The notes under the pieces are model-generated. The model did not search any database. It had not been told where the DNA came from and saw only the letters and a list, made by a program, of their open reading frames with translations. A stretch of 12,683 bases of DNA from an uncultured Sphingomonas sp. (GTDB lineage Bacteria; Pseudomonadota; Alphaproteobacteria; Sphingomonadales; Sphingomonadaceae): the NCBI GenBank assembly GCA_946482655.1, contig CAMLSA010000094.1, forward strand, positions 1 through 12,683, read 5' to 3'. The position numbers and the translations under genes were made by a program. Numbering within the stretch: position 1 is the stretch's first letter; each line of letters begins with the position of its first letter. Shown in pieces: positions 7,819 through 12,683 of this stretch.

Positions 7819-8167
7819 AGACTCTTCCAGTGGGTGTTGACCGCGGATATAATTTCTAATGACGGTTTCATGATTTCAGATGGCCGATTTGTCGAAAGCT
7901 ATGGTCGGCACCGCTCGTTACTTCTGGCGTGATCGCTGTTTCTCGTTGGCAGTGCGGTGGATGTCCTGTCGCCCCACCAACCATGCTCGTAGCGGGGCGG
8001 ATGGAGTGGGCGCTGATGATCGGTCCGCGGATCGATCGTCCGATATCGTTTACGATTTCACCCGCTTCTCTCCCAGCTCCCAGCTCGGCGTCTGGATCTG
8101 TGTCGCGGGCATGGCGATCGCATATACGAGTTTTCGCCAGAAAAGGGCGGCCGAGGCTTCCCCCTAA
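7819..8167 (+). pseudogene. Remnant of an MFS drug exporter (DHA2/EmrB-like), frameshifted and deleted
   Basis: Three plus-strand frames read in turn resemble one DHA2-type transporter. In the frame of base 7819, FQWVLTADIISNDGFMIS followed by DGRFVESYGRHRSLLLA recalls the LQWV-TAY-L region through the GGRL-DR-GRRR loop between helices 2 and 3. It ends at a stop near 7930. In the frame of 7929, APPTMLVAGRMEWALMIGP recalls the helix 3-4 region, where the family has a pattern like APTPAMLVAARVLQG. Then the frame of 7880 gives LGVWICVAGMAIAYT and a basic tail ending at the TAA at 8165, like a transporter C-terminus. A normal member has about 450-500 residues, so most of the gene is missing. The identification rests on recalled family patterns; the last segment is the weakest. 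Confidence 0.5.
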
Positions 8168-8228
8168 TAGTGTTGGGCCATCAGCGACCGGAGCAATCCG
8201 CCTCGAACTGCCGATTGCGCATGGCCGC

Positions 8229-8891
8229 TCACGCGTTTGCTTCGATCTTCGAGTTCCAGCGGGGCGCCGTCGATTCCATCTCGAGCGCGCGTTGAACCTG
8301 CGCGAGCGTGAAATCGTCGCGGCATTTCTCCGCCCAGCGCGTCATTGGCGACGTATCCACGCCCAGTTTCTCCGCCCAGCGCCAGATCACGAGACTGAAC
8401 GCGTCGGCAAGACCGAACCGATCGCCGACAAGATATTTCCTGTCCGGCGAGCACAACGCGTTCAGTCGATCGAGATGTTCGACAAACCGGGGCCTGCCAT
8501 CGACCTTTAGAGCCTGTTGCGCGTCATTATCGTCGGTGAATCGCTCGCTCCGCAGAATCTGCGCGACATGGACATGAATGTTTGTCGAAAACCAACTGAG
8601 AAGCTCGTAGACCCGCGCCGTTGCGAACGGATCGTCATGTGGAAGAAGGCCGGCGTGGGGAAAGCAATGCGCGATATAGGTCAGGACGGCGACAGATTCC
8701 GTAACCGCACGTTCGCCCACCATCAGCACGGGCACTCTTCCAAGTGGATTGATCGCCTTAAACTCCGGGCTTCGCTGATCGCCTGCCGCCATATCCAACC
8801 GTAGCGGCTGATAGGACGCGCCGGCCTGCTCGAGGGCGATCATCGCTGCGAACGCGCAGCTATTGGGTCCAAAGAAAAGCTTCAGCGCCAT
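8229..8891 (-). CDS. Glutathione S-transferase, beta-class-like
   Basis: A 220-residue GST with the thioredoxin-like N-terminal domain (LKLFFGPNSCAFAA, residues 3-16; GRVPVL with cis-Pro P54; TESVAVLTYIA, E65-S66 for the glutathione gamma-Glu group) and the helical C-terminal domain (FGLADAFSLVIWRW with the conserved Asp). C12 sits where beta-class enzymes have a catalytic Cys, with S11 beside it. The ATG at 8891 (MALKLFF) gives the normal short lead into strand 1. An ATG at 8903 is possible, with GGAGG close in front of it; the longer frame to 8960 adds unrelated residues. It is divergent from the thiol dioxygenase, which suggests a role with thiols or shared control. Its substrate is unknown. 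Confidence 0.9.
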   Translation of the reverse strand: MALKLFFGPNSCAFAAMIALEQAGASYQPLRLDMAAGDQRSPEFKAINPLGRVPVLMVGERAVTESVAVLTYIAHCFPHAGLLPHDDPFATARVYELLSWFSTNIHVHVAQILRSERFTDDNDAQQALKVDGRPRFVEHLDRLNALCSPDRKYLVGDRFGLADAFSLVIWRWAEKLGVDTSPMTRWAEKCRDDFTLAQVQRALEMESTAPRWNSKIEANA

Positions 8892-8970
8892 CAGACCGTC
8901 CATTCCTCCAATGCACAAGCTAGATAGAGAGCACAGACAACCGATGCGCAGTGAGGTCAATTGAGTTATA

Positions 8971-8995
8971 AAAATAATGATGACGAGATTATTTT
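8971..8995. promoter_or_regulatory. Inverted repeat in the divergent GST/thiol dioxygenase promoter region
   Basis: AAAATAAT (8971-8978) and ATTATTTT (8988-8995) are perfect inverted arms with a 9-base spacer, in an AT-rich intergenic region between divergent genes. The layout fits a dimeric regulator site such as a LysR T-N11-A operator, but no protein can be assigned. Confidence 0.45.
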
Positions 8996-9013
8996 ATCCT
9001 GATTGGCTATTTC

Positions 9014-9040
9014 GATCTTAAATATTCTGTATTGATCTTA
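9014..9040. repeat. Tandem GATCTTA repeats two helical turns apart
   Basis: GATCTTA occurs at 9014-9020 and 9034-9040, a 20-base period that places both on one face of the helix upstream of the thiol dioxygenase. It may be a tandem activator site; chance cannot be excluded. Confidence 0.35.
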
Positions 9041-9167
9041 GTGATTTGACTTGCCGGGGGACTGTGGATGTATCGCCGCGCACAACGATGCAGCAAGACG
9101 ACACTCACCGAGCGCGGATCGGGGCTTGGCGTTGACGGGGAAGCTCGGTAGGCGAAAGTTCTCTCAC

Positions 9168-9749
9168 ATGGTCCAAGGAAGAAAAACGGCTCGCTTTCGC
9201 GACTTCATCGGCGGCTTCGAGAGACTGGTCGGACATCGGGACGAGCGCACGATTCTCGACAAGGGTGGCGAGTTGCTGGCCGAACTCGTCGGCGAGGACG
9301 ACTGGCTGCCCGACGAGTGCGGAATTGCGGATCCGGCGCGCTATAGCCAATATCTGTTATACTGCGACAGCCGGGAACGCTTTTCCGTAGTCAGCTTCGT
9401 CTGGGGACCCGGGCAGTCGACGCCGATCCACAACCATACGGTGTGGGGCCTGATCGGTATCCTGCGGGGTGCCGAAATCAGTGAGCCCTGGATGCAAGCC
9501 GCCGACGGAGCTATGAAGCCGGCGGGAATGCCCCGCCGGCTCGCGCGCGGCGATATCGATCGCGTTTCTCCTTCGATCGGGGACATCCATCGCGTGATCA
9601 ACGCCTATGAGGATCGCATCTCGATCAGCATCCATGTCTATGGCGGCAACATCGGCCGAATATCACGCGCTACCTTTGCGCCGGATGGTAGCGTCAAGCC
9701 GTTCACGTCCGGATACTCCAATACGCACAGTCCCACCTGGGACTCCTGA
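9168..9749 (+). CDS. Thiol dioxygenase of the cysteine dioxygenase family, Gln type (probable 3-mercaptopropionate dioxygenase)
   Basis: A cupin-fold non-haem iron enzyme that oxidises a thiol to its sulfinate. With the start at 9168 it has 193 residues, near the family's usual 200. Iron ligands are H88 and H90 in TPIHNHTVWG and H141 in GDIHRV. S154-H156-Y158 (SIHVY) matches the family Ser-His-Tyr triad. At the position of the cysteine-binding Arg60 of mammalian enzymes (YTR) this protein has Gln61 (YSQYLL), the mark of enzymes acting on 3-mercaptopropionate, giving 3-sulfinopropionate. The mammalian Cys-Tyr crosslink Cys is absent, as in most bacterial members. The frame opens at 9051, but the 39 extra residues look non-coding; no strong ribosome binding site marks 9168. 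The rhodanese gene follows after 14 bp. Confidence 0.88.
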   Translation: MVQGRKTARFRDFIGGFERLVGHRDERTILDKGGELLAELVGEDDWLPDECGIADPARYSQYLLYCDSRERFSVVSFVWGPGQSTPIHNHTVWGLIGILRGAEISEPWMQAADGAMKPAGMPRRLARGDIDRVSPSIGDIHRVINAYEDRISISIHVYGGNIGRISRATFAPDGSVKPFTSGYSNTHSPTWDS

Positions 9750-9763
9750 AAGAGAGCTTCCGC

Positions 9764-11320
9764 TTGCCCCCATCAATCTCCCCCACCGCCGTCCGCCAGC
9801 GTTTCCTGATGCGCGAGGAAACCGCATTGCTCGACCTTCGCGAGGAGGCGCAGTTTGCTCTCAACCATCCGCTGTTCGCGTCGCAGCTGTCCGCGGGGCG
9901 CATCGAGGTGGAGATACTCGATCGGGTACCGCGCAGGGGCTGCTGCATCGTCCTGTATGACGACGGCGATGGGCTGGTTGAGGATGCGTCGCGGCGCCTG
10001 GAATCCCTCGGCTATACCGATGTTCGCGTGCTGGAGGGCGGTTTGGATGGATGGAGAGCCGCAGGCTTCGAACTGTTTCAAGACGTTAACTCATACTGCA
10101 AAGCGTTCGGCGAGCTTGTCGAGCATCGACGCCACACTCCTTCGCTGGCCGCTCCGGACGTGCAGGCGCTGATCGACAGCTCCGCGGACATCAAGATCCT
10201 CGATGCGCGCCGTTTCGACGAATATGTGACGATGAGTATTCCAACGGGGACCAGCGTTCCGGGTGCGGAGCTCGTGCTGCGGGCGCCAGCCATGGCGCCG
10301 AACCCGGATACAACGATCATCGTGAACTGCGCTGGCCGCACTCGCAGCATCATTGGCACGCAGTCGTTGATCAACGCCGGCCTGCCCAACCGCGTCTTCG
10401 CGCTGCGCAACGGAACTATCGGGTGGACGCTGGCGGGCCAGAAGCTTGCCGTGGCGCAGGTGGACCGGGCGCCGCTTGCCGATGGAGAGTTCCTTGAGCA
10501 GGCGCGCAGGCAGGCGCGCGACGTGGCCTACCGTGCCGGCGTGCGACATGTCACACCGGCCGAGGCCGCAAAACTGGCTGATCCATCGAGGACGCTATAC
10601 CGTTTCGACGTACGGCAACCCGACGAGTTTCGCGCCGGCCATATTCCCGGGTTTCGAAATGTACCGGGGGGCCAACTGGTGCAGGAAACCGACATGGCGG
10701 CGCCGGTGCGCGGTGCGCGCGTCCTTCTTGCCGATGATCTCGGTCCACGCGCGGATATGACCGCCTCTTGGCTGGCTCAGATGGGCTGGGACGTCTACGT
10801 CTTGACTGGCGGATTCGACGGCCCAATCGAGACCGGAGATGTCGGCCCGGCTCTGCCTCCGCGCCCGGCCGTGCCGGACATCGATGTCGAGCGGCTCCGT
10901 ACCCTCCCGGACCGCGCTGTCACCATTATCGACCTCGCGACTTCACGACAGCATCGCGCCGGCCATATTCCCGGCGCGCGCTTCGCGTTGCGGCGCGACC
11001 TGCCGGCAATCGTGGCGGGCATGACCGGTCAGGCGGTGGTGCTCACCTGTCCCCAAGGTGCGCTCGCGGCCTTCGCCGCGCAGGATCTCGGTTCGCGCGA
11101 CGTGCGCGTGCTCGCTGGCGGCACCGCGGCGTGGACCGCAGCCGGCTATGATGTCGAAAGGGGCTTGGAAGCGCCGCTCAGCGAACCAACCGATGTTTAC
11201 AAGCGCCCCTATGAAGGGACCGATAACGCCATGGAGGCGATGCAGGCCTATCTCGACTGGGAATTCGGCCTGGTCGCCCAACTCCAGCGCGACGGTTCGC
11301 ACGGCTTCTTCGTCGTATAG
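9764..11320 (+). CDS. Four-domain rhodanese-family sulfurtransferase
   Basis: Rhodaneses move a sulfane sulfur through a Cys persulfide, for example from thiosulfate to cyanide or a thiol. This 518-residue protein shows four rhodanese domains, roughly 1-110, 125-235, 260-355 and 370-470, each with a GG-W or N-G-W closing motif (EGGLDGW, RNGTIGW, TGGFDG, AGGTAAW). The active-site positions alternate: D66 (no Cys), C189 in NCAGRTR, D324 (no Cys) and C429 in CPQGALA. Domains 3 and 4 also have the entry motif RAGHIPG. A short tail (YEGTDNAMEAMQAYLDWE) follows. The start is TTG at 9764 after AAAGAGAG; the ATG at 9809 would cut strand 1 of domain 1. It probably shares an operon with the thiol dioxygenase and may use the sulfur it releases. 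The acceptor is unknown. Confidence 0.9.
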   Translation: MPPSISPTAVRQRFLMREETALLDLREEAQFALNHPLFASQLSAGRIEVEILDRVPRRGCCIVLYDDGDGLVEDASRRLESLGYTDVRVLEGGLDGWRAAGFELFQDVNSYCKAFGELVEHRRHTPSLAAPDVQALIDSSADIKILDARRFDEYVTMSIPTGTSVPGAELVLRAPAMAPNPDTTIIVNCAGRTRSIIGTQSLINAGLPNRVFALRNGTIGWTLAGQKLAVAQVDRAPLADGEFLEQARRQARDVAYRAGVRHVTPAEAAKLADPSRTLYRFDVRQPDEFRAGHIPGFRNVPGGQLVQETDMAAPVRGARVLLADDLGPRADMTASWLAQMGWDVYVLTGGFDGPIETGDVGPALPPRPAVPDIDVERLRTLPDRAVTIIDLATSRQHRAGHIPGARFALRRDLPAIVAGMTGQAVVLTCPQGALAAFAAQDLGSRDVRVLAGGTAAWTAAGYDVERGLEAPLSEPTDVYKRPYEGTDNAMEAMQAYLDWEFGLVAQLQRDGSHGFFVV

Positions 11321-11412
11321 CATGCTGCGCGGGCTGCAGGATTGCCCCGCTAGACCTTGCGACGCCTGCCTCGCCGCCACTGGGGCGCGGGGCGGGTGCG
11401 ATAGGCGCGACG

Positions 11413-12683
11413 TCAGAACTTGACCGTCAGTGAAGAACCCCAAGTCCGACCCAGGCCAGCAGGCACCACGTCGATGAAGGTCCCGCGGGCATTTCCCTGG
11501 CTGGTGTTGGTAAAGGTGCTGTCGTCGGTGATGTTCTTCACGAAGAAGGACGCGCTCAGCTCGAGATTGTCCCTGACGGGAAATTCATACCGGATGGAGG
11601 CGTCGAGCTTGGTGATCGAAGGGATGTTGCCCCGCGGATCGTTGAACACGCTCGTGTAGAAGCGGTCGGTATAGTAGAGAGCGGCGTTAAGTCCCATCCT
11701 GCCGCTGCCGACGCCGAACTCATAGTCGGACACCAGACTGGCCGTCCATTTGGGCGTACGCCTGATCTTCAGTCTGGACGCGTCGACCGGTCCCTGGCCG
11801 AGATTGGCCATGAAACTGAGATATTTCGCTTTCAGATAGCCGAACGAAGAGTTGATCGTCCATCCGCTGACCGGCACCAGCGCGAACTCGCCCTCTATAC
11901 CCTGATATCGGGCCTCGGCGATATTGACCGTAGTCGTGCCCTGCGAGGCGCCTTGGAAGACGAGAATGGTTTCCTGCTTGTTCTTCAATGTGTTGTGATA
12001 GGCAGCCAAATTGAAGCGGGCGCGGCGATTCCAAAATTCCATCTTCAGGCCGGCCTCGAACGCATCCATGGTCTCGGGATCGAACGGGCCCAGGAAGTTG
12101 GCGTTGGCTGGGCGACCGTTGAAACCACCGGTATTGTAACCCCGGCTGTAGTTCACATATGCGAGTGCGTCGGCGTTGAACTTATATTCGAGCCCCACTT
12201 TGGGCGTGAGCTTGTTGAAGTCCGCCTTCTTCCGGCCGCGGCTGGCCACGGGACCCGTGAAGCGAACGATCCTCGTCGTCGACGGCACGCCCGCAAATCC
12301 CACGAAATCGATCTTCTTCTGGTCCCAGGTCTGGCGCGCGCCGACGGTCAGCCTAAGGCTGTCGGAGAAGCGATAGTCGGCCTGGAGAAAGAGCGCGTAA
12401 GATTTCGTCCACATCCGGGTATTGTACGAGCTTGCAGAATTCAGGAAGCTCGATCCCGGAGCGATCGGCGATATTCCCGCGAGATCCAGCGACGCACGCT
12501 GCTGAATGGAGTATTCGTTCGAGAAGAAAAATGATCCCGCCGTAAAATTGAACGGCCCGTCGAAAGACGATTCCAACCGAAACTCCTGCGACCATTGGTG
12601 GTAGGTCTGCGGACGGCTCGCGCGGAACAAGGCAAAGCGGGTGTAGTCGAAATCCGAGGTCTGATCTTCCTTGGATTTCCGAT
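11413..12683 (-). CDS. TonB-dependent receptor, C-terminal beta-barrel part (5' end outside the window)
   Basis: An outer-membrane receptor for energised uptake of a ligand across the outer membrane. About 423 codons of the C-terminal barrel are visible, open to the window edge; the frame runs upstream of the TTG at 12630, which is therefore not a start. Family marks are the repeating amphipathic strands (SQEFRLES, FNFTAGSFFF, LRLTVGARQTWD, VGLEYKFNADALAYVNYSRGY, TGGFN, MDAFEAGLKMEF) and the terminal strand WGSSLTVKF ending in Phe, the barrel-assembly signal. The plug and TonB box lie outside. It resembles the large TonB-receptor families of sphingomonads. The ligand cannot be predicted. It converges on the rhodanese gene across a 92-bp gap with no clear terminator. 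Confidence 0.92.
   Translation of the reverse strand, partial: RKSKEDQTSDFDYTRFALFRASRPQTYHQWSQEFRLESSFDGPFNFTAGSFFFSNEYSIQQRASLDLAGISPIAPGSSFLNSASSYNTRMWTKSYALFLQADYRFSDSLRLTVGARQTWDQKKIDFVGFAGVPSTTRIVRFTGPVASRGRKKADFNKLTPKVGLEYKFNADALAYVNYSRGYNTGGFNGRPANANFLGPFDPETMDAFEAGLKMEFWNRRARFNLAAYHNTLKNKQETILVFQGASQGTTTVNIAEARYQGIEGEFALVPVSGWTINSSFGYLKAKYLSFMANLGQGPVDASRLKIRRTPKWTASLVSDYEFGVGSGRMGLNAALYYTDRFYTSVFNDPRGNIPSITKLDASIRYEFPVRDNLELSASFFVKNITDDSTFTNTSQGNARGTFIDVVPAGLGRTWGSSLTVKF

Noticed and set aside
7929..8510. 193-codon plus-strand frame as an intact gene
   Set aside because: Its left part is one frame of the MFS remnant and its right part is antisense to the GST gene, so it is not one protein.
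9051..9167. Longer N-terminus of the thiol dioxygenase
   Set aside because: These 39 codons show no resemblance to the family, and the stretch overlaps the likely promoter region; the ATG at 9168 gives the usual length.
11321..11412. Bidirectional terminator between the rhodanese and TonB receptor genes
   Set aside because: The segment is GC-rich, but I could not draw a stable symmetric stem followed by T residues on either strand.
1..12683. CRISPR array, insertion sequence or integrase
   Set aside because: No regularly spaced repeats, transposase or integrase motifs, or terminal inverted repeats with target duplication were seen on either strand.

Overview
The window is high-GC DNA from an alphaproteobacterium, most likely a sphingomonad (Sphingomonas or a relative). 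The grounds are the NadA/NadC pair with a palindromic repeat of the sphingomonad type between them, the Ppx/GppA-RlmE overlap, a TonB-dependent receptor of the kind abundant in that group, and a tRNA-Gln(CUG) with encoded CCA. No ribosomal RNA or taxonomic marker is present, so the assignment is an inference.

Left part (1-6386) is ordinary chromosomal backbone. On the plus strand lie the 3' part of a GlpQ-type glycerophosphodiester phosphodiesterase, an MBL-fold hydrolase of the LACTB2 type, nadA, an 84-bp long-stem palindromic element, nadC, and a secreted RNase T2 whose start overlaps the nadC stop. nadA and nadC give quinolinate and then nicotinate mononucleotide in de novo NAD synthesis (nadB is not in the window). 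On the minus strand, a Ppx/GppA phosphatase overlaps rlmE (23S rRNA 2'-O-methyltransferase) by 4 bases. A tRNA-Gln(CUG) with a good sigma70-type promoter follows.

Right part (6387-12683) looks accessory and begins directly at the 3' end of the tRNA gene. It holds a LysR regulator (minus), an AT-rich gene-free stretch with small inverted repeats, the frameshifted remains of a DHA2-type MFS exporter, a beta-class-like glutathione S-transferase (minus), and divergently a thiol dioxygenase followed 14 bp later by a four-domain rhodanese. A TonB-dependent receptor (minus, 5' end outside the window) converges on them.

The most interesting unit is the thiol dioxygenase plus rhodanese. The dioxygenase has the iron-binding His residues and the Ser-His-Tyr triad of the cysteine dioxygenase family. 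It carries Gln where mammalian cysteine dioxygenase has its substrate-binding Arg, which points to 3-mercaptopropionate or a similar thiol rather than cysteine. The rhodanese alternates Asp, Cys, Asp, Cys at the four active-site positions, as if a two-domain thiosulfate sulfurtransferase had been duplicated. With the LysR regulator and the GST this suggests a small island for organic thiol/sulfur catabolism. The pairing is probably a known type; the island context, the four-domain architecture and the repeat-rich AT island are the parts worth a second look.
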